From positions 245,259-309,258 of the forward strand of contig NZ_JTFC01000026.1 of the NCBI RefSeq assembly GCF_003991225.1: a stretch of DNA of 64,000 bases, read 5' to 3'. Under the pieces are notes generated by a model, which was not told where the DNA came from, made no database searches, and was given only the letters and a program-made list of their open reading frames with translations. Of this stretch, positions 56,667 to 64,000 are shown in pieces (positions within the stretch are counted from its first letter, which is position 1; every line of letters begins with the position of its first letter). The translations under genes were made by a program, and so were the position numbers. The stretch comes from Candidatus Kurthia intestinigallinarum (GTDB taxonomy: Bacteria; Bacillota; Bacilli; Bacillales_A; Planococcaceae).

Positions 56667-57212
56667 TTATAGGAAGAAGCCAAAGAGAATAATAACGGCT
56701 AATCCTAAATATCCTGAAATGATAAAATAAATTAATTTCATTTTTGTACCAACTAAAAGCCATGCGACACAATTAGCAATTAACACACTATACATCACCC
56801 ATGTGTCACCCGGTGCAAACATACTCGTAACGCGTACACTGAGCGCAAAAAGTAATAATGCCGCAACTGCAAATGTTACCGTTTTCATTAGCTTTGTCGT
56901 CGTTTCTTTAAATGCCATGTAGAGTACAATCCCAATTGCTACTACACTAATGGCAATTGGAATGAGGATATACTGTGCGCTAAATATGTACATCATCATC
57001 ATACTACCCACTGCTAATAGTGCAGCAATTCCATATACTAGCCAAGTTTTTGAACTAGGTTTTTTCTTAACAGGTTCATCAGTTGCTGTATCATCATCAT
57101 CTCCTCCAGTATAAAGGGTCGTTAAAAAGTCACAGTAATGCTCTGGAAGTAATTTATTCGTTTTCCAAAACGCAATTTCATGTAGAATGATGTCTTTTTT
57201 CTCCTCTTGCAC
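56667..57212 (-). CDS. polytopic membrane protein, unknown function
   Basis: A 181-residue protein with a soluble N-terminus (residues 1-55, helix then GGDDDDTATDEPVKKKP) and five hydrophobic segments. The opening, LHEIAFWKTNKLLPEHYCDFLTTLY, resembles the start of DUF2157-type membrane proteins. It occupies the place of cccA (cytochrome c550) in B. subtilis, between sigA and trmK, but shows no haem motif. Confidence 0.7.
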   Translation of the reverse strand: MQEEKKDIILHEIAFWKTNKLLPEHYCDFLTTLYTGGDDDDTATDEPVKKKPSSKTWLVYGIAALLAVGSMMMMYIFSAQYILIPIAISVVAIGIVLYMAFKETTTKLMKTVTFAVAALLLFALSVRVTSMFAPGDTWVMYSVLIANCVAWLLVGTKMKLIYFIISGYLGLAVIILFGFFL

Positions 57213-57351
57213 GGTAAGTCACCTCCTCGCTAATCAACCTTTTGCGTCACAATATAGCGTTAAAGGTATCAGGCTTCTTCTAATTCATCGGCATAAATTG
57301 TTTTATCTTTTACTATTTTCAGGAAAATTAGCGAAAAAGAATTTAAGACAC

Positions 57352-57381
57352 AAAAAAGAGGCTAAGTATTAACTTAACCTC
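57352..57381 (-). terminator. terminator after sigA
   Basis: GAGGCTAAGT and ACTTAACCTC pair (one wobble in the RNA) around ATTA, with six T following on the minus strand. Confidence 0.8.
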
Positions 57382-57388
57382 TTATATT

Positions 57389-58516
57389 TTATTCCAAGAA
57401 ATCTTTTAGACGTTTACTACGTGATGGGTGACGTAGTTTACGAAGCGCTTTTGCTTCAATTTGACGAATACGTTCACGTGTAACACCGAAGACTTTACCT
57501 ACTTCTTCAAGTGTACGTGTGCGACCATCATCTAGACCAAAACGTAAACGAAGTACGTTTTCTTCACGGTCTGTTAATGTGTCTAAAACATCTTCAAGTT
57601 GTTCTTTTAATAATTCATATGCCGCATGATCTGCTGGAGATTGTGCTTCTGAATCTTCGATGAAATCACCTAAATGTGAATCATCTTCTTCACCAATTGG
57701 TGTTTCAAGAGAAACAGGCTCTTGTGCAATTTTTAAAATTTCACGAACTTTTTCTGGTGTTAAATCCATTTCTTCACCAATTTCTTCTGGTGTTGGTTCG
57801 CGGCCTAAATCTTGTAGTAATTGACGTTGTACACGGATTAATTTGTTGATTGTTTCAACCATGTGTACTGGAATACGGATTGTACGTGCTTGGTCCGCAA
57901 TCGCACGTGTAATTGCTTGACGAATCCACCATGTTGCATAAGTTGAGAATTTGAATCCCTTACGGTAATCGAATTTTTCAACGGCTTTGATTAGACCCAT
58001 GTTACCTTCTTGAATTAAATCAAGGAATAACATCCCACGACCAACATAACGTTTCGCAATACTTACCACTAAACGTAAGTTTGCTTCTGCTAAACGTTTA
58101 CGTGCTTCGTCATCGCCTTGTTCAATACGTTCTGCAAGTGCGATTTCTTCTGCTGCTGAGAGTAAGTCTACGCGTCCGATTTCTTTTAAATACATACGAA
58201 CAGGGTCATTGATTTTCACACCTGGTGGCACGCTTAAATCATTTAAGTCAAACGTTTCTTCTGCTTCTTTTAAAAGAGGTTCTAAATCAGAATCTTTATC
58301 ACCATTTAATTCGATATTATTCGCTTCTAATTTGTCGATGAACTCTTCAACTTGATCAGCTTCTAACTCATAAGTTTGTAGCTTATCTGCGATTTCCGCG
58401 TAAGTTAGTTCACCTTTCTTTTTACCTGCTTCTAGCAAGCTTTTTTTCATTTCTTCTAAAGTATGTTCTTGTTCTGCTTTTTTATTCGCTGCTGTACGTT
58501 TAGACTTTTCTGCCAT
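57389..58516 (-). CDS. sigA: RNA polymerase sigma factor SigA (RpoD)
   Basis: A 375-residue primary sigma factor. Region 1.2 is [22 protein letters not shown]. Region 2 includes the RPOD signature [21 protein letters not shown] and [21 protein letters not shown]. Region 4.2 ends [22 protein letters not shown]. It lies 30 bp after dnaG. Promoters noted in this window fit its TTGACA/TATAAT preference. Confidence 0.98.
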   Translation of the reverse strand: MAEKSKRTAANKKAEQEHTLEEMKKSLLEAGKKKGELTYAEIADKLQTYELEADQVEEFIDKLEANNIELNGDKDSDLEPLLKEAEETFDLNDLSVPPGVKINDPVRMYLKEIGRVDLLSAAEEIALAERIEQGDDEARKRLAEANLRLVVSIAKRYVGRGMLFLDLIQEGNMGLIKAVEKFDYRKGFKFSTYATWWIRQAITRAIADQARTIRIPVHMVETINKLIRVQRQLLQDLGREPTPEEIGEEMDLTPEKVREILKIAQEPVSLETPIGEEDDSHLGDFIEDSEAQSPADHAAYELLKEQLEDVLDTLTDREENVLRLRFGLDDGRTRTLEEVGKVFGVTRERIRQIEAKALRKLRHPSRSKRLKDFLE

Positions 58517-58546
58517 TAGGTGTATTCCTCCTTATAACATCTTTAG

Positions 58547-60364
58547 CTACATGCTTGCTAAAGATTTCGTTAACTCTATTACTTCTTTTGAAAGTGTCAG
58601 AGCACGTTTAAAATCATGCATTTTTTCAGCTTCTTGGAGCTGTTGTTTTTTTTGTGCAACTTGCTGCTGCACTTTATATTTCGCCACTTGTCGTAAGCAA
58701 TCATCCCACTCTTCTTCTAGATGGTCTAAATCGCGCTCTACAAGGGCTGCCTCCATCACAAGCTTACGAAGTTCTGAGTCGGTTAGCATCTCTGCAAACC
58801 GCTGAAAATCCGGCTTATCATGATGGGCATAAAAGCTGAGTAAGTGAATATAAATTGCGACATATTCATCTCGAACAAATGGTGGTTCCACACCATCTAA
58901 CTGCAAGCGCTCCACGATATCAATATCGTTTAACATACGTGCTAAAATGAGACGTTCCGCACGGTCTATTGCAGTTAATTTCCTGCTAGATGTAGGCTTT
59001 TGTTCAACACGAACAGTACGTCTTTCAGGTTCAGTTCGTCGTTGTGCTTCTTTATGACGTAATTGAGTTGTCAATGTTTCCTGCGTAATACCGGTTTCTT
59101 GTTGCAATTGCTTTAGGTGTAATTCTCGCTTTACAGCAGATGAATCAAGCGCTACATATTGCAGTGCCTCCTCTACATATTGCTCGACATCGGTCGCATA
59201 CTGGAAATTTTTATTGCGCTTAGAATAACTCATCATAAAACTCGTAAAATCTAGGGGCTCTCCGATGATTTTATCTCGAAAAGCTTCCGTACCATATTGC
59301 TTTATATAATCATCTGGGTCTAAGCCTCTTGGGAGAACGGCTATTTCAACTGATAGTTTCTCTGCGTGTAATAAGTCCGCAGCACGTTTTGCAGCCTCCC
59401 AGCCAGCATTATCGCCATCATAACAAACAATGATATCATTCGATAGTCGCTTCAGCTTTTGTACATGTTCAAGCGTCAAGGCTGTCCCCATTGATGCGAC
59501 GCCATTGTGTACATTAGCTGTTTTTGCACTTAATACATCCATAAACCCTTCAAAAAGTACAACTTTCCGTTCCTTACGAATAATCGGACGTGCTTGATCT
59601 AAATTATAGAGTATCTTTCCTTTATGGAAAATGGGCGATTCTGGGCTATTCATATACTTAGCATTTTCGCCTTCTGTATCGATTACTCGTCCAGAGAAAC
59701 CGATAACCGTTCCCGCTTCATTACGAATCGGAAACATGACACGCCGACGAAAACGATCAAAATAGCCATTACTGTCTTCTTTTTGAATAACGAGTCCGGC
59801 CTGGGCCATTTCCGCTAAATCATAGCCTTTACGTGACAGTAATGTTGTTAAGGCATCCCAACTTGGCAATGCAAAGCCAATGCCATATGCCTCAATCATC
59901 TCCCGTGTAAAACCACGCCCCTCTAAATATTGAAGCCCTTCTTCACCATCTTCTGTATTCAATAGTAAATGTTGAAAATATCGTAAACAAAATTGATGCG
60001 CCTCAATCATACGCTGTTGTTCAGGTGATACTTCTGTCTTATTCACATGCTGATGTTGATGCTCGGCAATATCTACTTCAATTCCTGCTCGCTCACCTAA
60101 ACGAGCTACAGCATCCTGAAACGGAATATTGTCAATATCCATTAAAAATGTAATGGCGTTTCCGCCTGCACCGCAGCCAAAGCAATGGAAAATCTGCTTG
60201 TCGACAGATACAGAAAAAGACGGTGTCTGTTCCCCATGAAATGGGCACAGACCAAAGTAATTTCGACCACGTTTCGTCAGTTGCATATACTCACCGATTA
60301 CATCGACAATATCTGTTTGCGAACGAATTTGCTCGATTGTTTCTTCTGGAATTCGTTGTGCCAT
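58547..60364 (-). CDS. dnaG: DNA primase DnaG
   Basis: A 605-residue primase. The CHC2 zinc finger is CPFHGEQTPSF with FHCFGCG (about 40-65). The TOPRIM core shows VLFEGFMDVL and CYDGDNAGWEAA. The C-terminal helicase-interaction domain spans about 460-605. It makes RNA primers for replication. yqxD, found next to dnaG in B. subtilis, is absent. Confidence 0.97.
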   Translation of the reverse strand: MAQRIPEETIEQIRSQTDIVDVIGEYMQLTKRGRNYFGLCPFHGEQTPSFSVSVDKQIFHCFGCGAGGNAITFLMDIDNIPFQDAVARLGERAGIEVDIAEHQHQHVNKTEVSPEQQRMIEAHQFCLRYFQHLLLNTEDGEEGLQYLEGRGFTREMIEAYGIGFALPSWDALTTLLSRKGYDLAEMAQAGLVIQKEDSNGYFDRFRRRVMFPIRNEAGTVIGFSGRVIDTEGENAKYMNSPESPIFHKGKILYNLDQARPIIRKERKVVLFEGFMDVLSAKTANVHNGVASMGTALTLEHVQKLKRLSNDIIVCYDGDNAGWEAAKRAADLLHAEKLSVEIAVLPRGLDPDDYIKQYGTEAFRDKIIGEPLDFTSFMMSYSKRNKNFQYATDVEQYVEEALQYVALDSSAVKRELHLKQLQQETGITQETLTTQLRHKEAQRRTEPERRTVRVEQKPTSSRKLTAIDRAERLILARMLNDIDIVERLQLDGVEPPFVRDEYVAIYIHLLSFYAHHDKPDFQRFAEMLTDSELRKLVMEAALVERDLDHLEEEWDDCLRQVAKYKVQQQVAQKKQQLQEAEKMHDFKRALTLSKEVIELTKSLASM

Positions 60365-60539
60365 CTCATCACCATCTTTGCTTCTAACTCTTTAATTCGA
60401 GATATTACCGTAAAAATCCTTCTTTCTCGAATAAAAAAATTCTTTTTTCTTTTAAAACTACTTAATTTCTTTTTACCACAATTCTTCATTATAAAACATA
60501 TTGCTCATTTATTCTATCTATTTTCATAATAAAACAAAA

Positions 60540-60562
60540 AAACTCCCCTACTAAAAGGGGGG
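60540..60562 (-). terminator. terminator after yqfL
   Basis: CTCCCCT and AGGGGGG pair around ACTAAA with one wobble, followed by T7 on the minus strand. It separates ccpN-yqfL from dnaG-sigA. Confidence 0.8.
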
Positions 60563-60568
60563 CTTGTA

Positions 60569-61375
60569 TTACTCTTTTATTCGACGCAAAATGTCATTTG
60601 CTGTTTCTTCAACAGCTTTATTCGTCACATCAATGACAGGACATCCAATACGGTCCACAATGCGATAGAAATGATTGATTTCTTCATCAATTCGTTCAAC
60701 TTTTGCATAACTCGCACTATCATTTAAGCCGAGTGCAATTAAGCGCTCTTTCCGAATATTGTTTAGTTTTTCTGGTGAAATAACTAAACCAAAGCATTTT
60801 TCCTTTGGTACATGGAATAGCTCTTCAGGGGGCTCGACTTCTGGCACTAATGGTACATTCGCTACTTTTAAACGCTTATGCGCAAGAAACTGCGACAATG
60901 GCGTCTTCGATGTACGCGACACGCCAATTAATACGATGTCTGCCTTCAATAATCCTCTTGGATCCCGGCCATCATCATATTTTACAGCAAATTCAATCGC
61001 TTCAATCTTTTTAAAGTAATCATCATCGAGCTTACGAACAAGACCTGGCTCTTCAATCGGCTCTACTTGTAGTGCTGTTGTAAACATCTCCATAGTAGGA
61101 CCCATTAAATCAATATTCGGGATATTTTTACGTGCACATAATGTCTTTGTAAAGTCGCGCATTTCTTCTTTAACGAGTGTATAGACGACCATCGCTTGTT
61201 GCTCGATTGCAAACTGCAGAATTTCATTAATTTGTTCGCGATTTTCAATATGTGGGAAACGTCTTACAGCAACATCCTGCATTCCTGGACGAAATTGACT
61301 AATAGCAGCCTTTGCTACTAATTCACCCGTTTCACCAACTGAATCTGAAACGATAAAAATTGAGATTTTTTCCAT
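60569..61375 (-). CDS. yqfL: Pyruvate,phosphate dikinase/PEP synthetase regulatory protein YqfL
   Basis: A 268-residue DUF299 kinase/pyrophosphorylase. It starts [23 protein letters not shown] and has the P-loop-like [15 protein letters not shown] (about 152-166). Family members phosphorylate PPDK or PEP synthase with ADP and reverse this with phosphate. It follows ccpN by 14 bp; in B. subtilis the pair controls gluconeogenesis. Confidence 0.94.
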   Translation of the reverse strand: MEKISIFIVSDSVGETGELVAKAAISQFRPGMQDVAVRRFPHIENREQINEILQFAIEQQAMVVYTLVKEEMRDFTKTLCARKNIPNIDLMGPTMEMFTTALQVEPIEEPGLVRKLDDDYFKKIEAIEFAVKYDDGRDPRGLLKADIVLIGVSRTSKTPLSQFLAHKRLKVANVPLVPEVEPPEELFHVPKEKCFGLVISPEKLNNIRKERLIALGLNDSASYAKVERIDEEINHFYRIVDRIGCPVIDVTNKAVEETANDILRRIKE

Positions 61376-61389
61376 TTAATGCACCCACC

Positions 61390-62028
61390 TCACAAATCAT
61401 GGTTTTCGGCGAGCGATAAAAATGCTCGCGTAATATTCGTTTTCGTTAAACGCCCAATTACTTCGAGGCCATCTGTATGTTCAATGACAACTGGCAATGC
61501 ATCAATTTGTCGTTCAATTAATTTATTTGCCGCCTGAATAAGACCATCTGTTTTAAAACAATAGGCAATATTCGGCATTCTCGTCATAATGATATGTACG
61601 GGAATATGATTTAAATCTTGACTTCCAATTGCAGTACGCAAAAGGTCCTTTCGAGATAAAACACCTGTTAAATAAGAGTTTTTATCTACAACGAATAATG
61701 TTCCTACATCCTCTAAGAACATTTGACAAATGGCATCATAAACAGAAATATTTTCACTGACCACGACAGGAATAGATTGAAAATCCTTCACTTTCATATT
61801 GGTCATACTCTCTGCTACCGCTTGTCCTGTTTGTTTACCAGAATAAAAATAGCCTACACGCGGACGCGCATCTAAAAATCCAGCCATCGTCAAAATAGCT
61901 AGATCTGGTCGCAATGTAGCTCTTGTTAATGAAAGACGTTCCGCAATTTGTTCGCCTGTAATAGGGCCGTTTCCTTTAACAATTTCAACTATTTCTTCTT
62001 GACGTTTGTTGAGTTCGATCACGCTCAC
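61390..62028 (-). CDS. ccpN: Gluconeogenesis repressor CcpN
   Basis: A 212-residue regulator with an N-terminal winged helix (GPITGEQIAERLSLTRATLRPDLAIL, about 15-40) and two CBS domains (about 80-205). In B. subtilis CcpN represses gapB and pckA. The start is a GTG at 62028, matching the MSTIELNKRQE N-terminus of the homologue; a second GTG at 62022 has the better ribosome spacing. Confidence 0.95.
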   Translation of the reverse strand: MSVIELNKRQEEIVEIVKGNGPITGEQIAERLSLTRATLRPDLAILTMAGFLDARPRVGYFYSGKQTGQAVAESMTNMKVKDFQSIPVVVSENISVYDAICQMFLEDVGTLFVVDKNSYLTGVLSRKDLLRTAIGSQDLNHIPVHIIMTRMPNIAYCFKTDGLIQAANKLIERQIDALPVVIEHTDGLEVIGRLTKTNITRAFLSLAENHDL

Positions 62029-62083
62029 CGCCCCAAATGTTATATACTTTATTCTTAATAAGTATATACTATTTCATTCGATA

Positions 62084-62112
62084 TTGCGAAGAAAACTATT
62101 GCATGGTACAAT
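62084..62112 (+). promoter_or_regulatory. sigma-A promoter of the glyS T-box transcript
   Basis: TTGCGA (62084-62089) and TACAAT (62107-62112) with a 17-nt spacer, immediately before the T-box leader. Confidence 0.7.
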
Positions 62113-62118
62113 GTTGCC

Positions 62119-62345
62119 AAACGATATAAGGCGATGAATGAGTAATAAGTAGTTTGCAATAGAAGCGAGTAGTGATGGTGAAAGACTACACCGCAAACAA
62201 AAAGGCGCTCAGGAGCTAACAGTTAGAAAGTGGATCATCTTCTATGTTAATAGGATGATCAATCGGGGTGGAACCGCGGGCGCATACACAGCACTCGTCC
62301 CCGGGCAAAAGTTGCCCGGAGACGGGTGCTTTATTCTTTTTACTG
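62119..62345 (+). ncRNA. glycine T-box leader
   Basis: The leader holds the conserved T-box AATCGGGGTGGAACCGCGGG (about 62260-62280) that pairs with the uncharged tRNA acceptor end. It is followed by a strong terminator, GCACTCGTCCCCGGGC and GCCCGGAGACGGGTGC around AAAAGTT, then TTTATTCTTTTT (62291-62340). Stem I with AGTA-type motifs lies at about 62130-62200. The specifier codon could not be fixed by eye, but glycine is expected from the downstream gene. Confidence 0.93.
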
Positions 62346-62357
62346 GAGGTTTTTCAA

Positions 62358-63746
62358 ATGGCAGAAAAAACAATGGAAAATGTAGTTAGTTTAGCAAAAC
62401 ACCGTGGCTTTGTCTTCCCAGGCTCAGAAATTTACGGTGGTTTAGCAAACACATGGGATTACGGTCCCCTAGGCGTTGAATTAAAAAACAACGTAAAAAA
62501 AGCATGGTGGCAAAAATTCATTCAAGAATCTGAATACAATGTTGGCTTAGACGCCGCAATTTTAATGAACCCTAAAACTTGGGTAGCTTCTGGTCACGTT
62601 GGTAACTTCAATGACCCAATGATCGACTGTAAATCTTGTAAATCTCGCCACCGCGCAGATAAACTAATTGAAGATGCTTCATTAGAAAAAACAGGTGTTG
62701 AAATTGTTGTTGATGGCATGACATTCGACCAAATGAAAGATAAAATGGAAGAATTAGATGTTCATTGCCCAGACTGTGGTGCAAAAGATTTCACGGACAT
62801 CCGTCAGTTCAACTTAATGTTCAAAACATTCCAAGGTGTAACAGAAGATTCTACAAATGAAATTTTCCTACGCCCTGAAACAGCACAAGGTATTTTTGTA
62901 AACTTTAAAAACGTTCAACGTTCTATGCGTTTACGTACTCCATTCGGTATCGGTCAAGTTGGTAAATCATTCCGTAATGAAATCACACCAGGTAACTTCA
63001 CATTCCGTACACGCGAATTCGAACAAATGGAACTTGAATTCTTCTGTAAACCAGGTACAGAATTAGAATGGCATGCTTACTGGAAAGAATTCTGTAAAAA
63101 CTGGTTACTAAACTTAGATATGCATGAAGATTCTATGCGTTTACGTGACCACGGTGAGGAAGAACTTTCTCACTACTCAAATGCTACAACAGATATCGAA
63201 TTCCGCTTCCCATTCGGTTGGGGCGAACTTTGGGGCGTAGCTTCTCGTACAGACTTCGACTTAAAACGCCACATGGAGCACTCTAGCGAAGACTTCACTT
63301 ATATTGATCCTGTAACAAATGAACGCTATGTACCTTACTGCATCGAGCCTTCTCTAGGTGCAGACCGTGTAACATTGGCATTCCTTTGCGATGCATATGA
63401 TGAAGAAGAATTAGAAGGCGGCGACTCTCGTAAAGTATTACGCTTCCATCCAGCACTTGCACCATTTAAAGCTGCGGTTCTTCCATTATCTAAAAAATTA
63501 TCAGAAGAAGCACATGGTGTATGGGCAGAGCTTCGTAAGGCATTCCCTGTAGACTACGATGAATCTCAATCAATCGGCAAACGTTACCGTCGTCAAGATG
63601 AAATCGGTACACCATTCTGTATCACATATGACTTTGACTCAAAAGAGGACGGTCAAGTAACAGTACGTCACCGCGATACAATGGAACAAAAACGTATGCC
63701 AATTTCAGAAGTAAAAGCATATATCGAAGGTTTCCTACAATTCTAA
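62358..63746 (+). CDS. glyQS: Glycyl-tRNA synthetase, single-chain (alpha2) type
   Basis: A 462-residue class II synthetase. Motif 2 is [26 protein letters not shown] and motif 3 is [11 protein letters not shown]. Zinc-type pairs CKSCKS and CPDCGAKD lie at about 100-165. This is the alpha2 form of S. aureus and B. cereus, not the GlyQ+GlyS form of B. subtilis. The ATG at 62358 follows GGAGG. The gene is divergent from ccpN, whereas in B. subtilis the glycyl synthetase genes and ccpN point the same way. Confidence 0.96.
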   Translation: MAEKTMENVVSLAKHRGFVFPGSEIYGGLANTWDYGPLGVELKNNVKKAWWQKFIQESEYNVGLDAAILMNPKTWVASGHVGNFNDPMIDCKSCKSRHRADKLIEDASLEKTGVEIVVDGMTFDQMKDKMEELDVHCPDCGAKDFTDIRQFNLMFKTFQGVTEDSTNEIFLRPETAQGIFVNFKNVQRSMRLRTPFGIGQVGKSFRNEITPGNFTFRTREFEQMELEFFCKPGTELEWHAYWKEFCKNWLLNLDMHEDSMRLRDHGEEELSHYSNATTDIEFRFPFGWGELWGVASRTDFDLKRHMEHSSEDFTYIDPVTNERYVPYCIEPSLGADRVTLAFLCDAYDEEELEGGDSRKVLRFHPALAPFKAAVLPLSKKLSEEAHGVWAELRKAFPVDYDESQSIGKRYRRQDEIGTPFCITYDFDSKEDGQVTVRHRDTMEQKRMPISEVKAYIEGFLQF

Positions 63747-63795
63747 TTCAAACAAATAAAAGAGGCTGGGACATAAGTAAAAATTCCAGTCTTTA

Positions 63796-63835
63796 ATAGA
63801 GAAGGTGATGTCGAATTTGACATCACCTTCTCTAT
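63796..63835. terminator. terminator hairpin at the IS end
   Basis: ATAGAGAAGGTGATGTC and GACATCACCTTCTCTAT form a perfect 17-bp stem around GAATTT. It lies between the transposase stop and the IS end and would stop transcription from both sides. Confidence 0.85.
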
Positions 63836-63855
63836 TTTTATGCGCAAATTGGGAA

Positions 63856-64000
63856 TTACCATTCCCTTATTGCGTATTTTCTTAAGTTTGTCGCCATTAA
63901 TGCGAGGCCAATTTCATTTTTTACTTTCGATTTTCCTCGGACGGAGAATCGAGTGAAACCTAAATTAGCCTTCAGAAATCCAAAAACTGGTTCTACGTCA
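63856..64000 (-). CDS. IS1182-family transposase, C-terminal fragment (rest outside window)
   Basis: The last 47 residues are visible, with VEPVFGFLKANLGFTRFSVR and KNEIGLALMATNLRKYA. This is the characteristic C-terminus of the DDE transposases of the IS1182 group, including the late catalytic Glu (VEPVFG). The stop is TAA at 63856-63858. Whether the gene is intact cannot be seen. Confidence 0.88.
   Translation of the reverse strand, partial: DVEPVFGFLKANLGFTRFSVRGKSKVKNEIGLALMATNLRKYAIREW

Larger units (their letters stand above)
63759..64000 (-). mobile_element. end of an IS1182-family insertion sequence
   Basis: The element end begins at about 63761 with AGAGGCTGGGACATAAGTAA, 14 nt past the glyS stop. 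It holds the 3' end of a transposase gene on the minus strand and continues beyond the window. Its first ~20 bases match the outer arm and adjacent bases of the nested-palindrome repeats (copy 1 reads GAGGCTGGGACATATGTATA). Confidence 0.8.

Noticed and set aside
62022..62028. GTG at 62022 as the ccpN start
   Set aside because: Spacing favours it slightly, but the residues from 62028 match the N-terminus of known CcpN.

Overview
The window reads as a low-GC Gram-positive chromosome of the order Bacillales, most likely a Planococcaceae/Caryophanaceae member. The gene order follows the Bacillus subtilis spo0A-recN-argR-dxs-xse-folD-nusB-acc-efp-gcv-comG-pst-pbpA-sodA-ispG-zur-nfo-cshB-ispH-sigA-dnaG-ccpN block almost gene for gene. 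Two sporulation loci that normally lie inside this block are absent: spoIVB between recN and spo0A, and the spoIIIA operon between accB and efp. Spo0A itself looks intact. That combination points to a non-spore-forming genus; Kurthia is my guess, by inference only.

Layout. 1-453: a DUF342/FapA-like gene running off the left edge. 796-9578: spo0A, recN, argR, tlyA, dxs, ispA, xseB and xseA on the minus strand. 9723-13564: folD, nusB, the Asp23-family gene and accC-accB. 13909-19517: efp, pepP and aroQ, then yqhQ, a small membrane protein, a HAD phosphatase, lipM and the rhodanese yqhL. 19518-20349: a long gap without a supported gene. 20350-22572: a phytoene-desaturase-like gene with a membrane-protein partner. 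22731-26895: the glycine-cleavage operon behind a tandem glycine riboswitch. 27032-31436: aroK and the complete seven-gene comG pseudopilus operon. 31548-32589: a micro-ORF, a cysteine-rich HTH regulator and a strong candidate small RNA. 32643-35429: yqgX, yqgQ, yqgN, rpmG, yqzD and yqzC. 35568-40053: the pst phosphate operon with phoU and PhoP boxes. 40100-47275: a class B PBP, sodA, yqgC, a Na/Pi cotransporter, ispG and a HAD nucleotidase. 47317-50934: a secreted transglutaminase-like protein and the znuC-znuB-zur zinc operon. 51076-62028: nfo, cshB, ispH, yqfO, trmK, sigA, dnaG, yqfL and ccpN. 62107-63746: a T-box-controlled single-chain glycyl-tRNA synthetase. 63761-64000: the end of an IS1182-family insertion sequence.

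Functional threads. Isoprenoid synthesis is spread through the block (dxs, ispA, ispG, ispH). Phosphate supply has two arms, pst and nptA, both behind TTTACA-type PhoP boxes with 11-bp period. Glycine is handled by a riboswitch on its breakdown genes and a T-box on its charging enzyme. sigA-dnaG-yqfL-ccpN is the usual macromolecular-synthesis and gluconeogenesis-control neighbourhood.

Most notable structures. (1) Five copies of a ~140-bp nested-palindrome element sit at gene 3' ends, and the IS1182 end at the right edge carries the same outer arm. (2) At 32436-32589 a perfect-consensus promoter, whose -35 lies inside a 24-bp palindrome, drives a ~110-nt transcript with its own terminator, next to the cysteine-rich regulator. 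(3) Several comG genes have weak or non-canonical start codons. No rRNA, tRNA or CRISPR array was seen.
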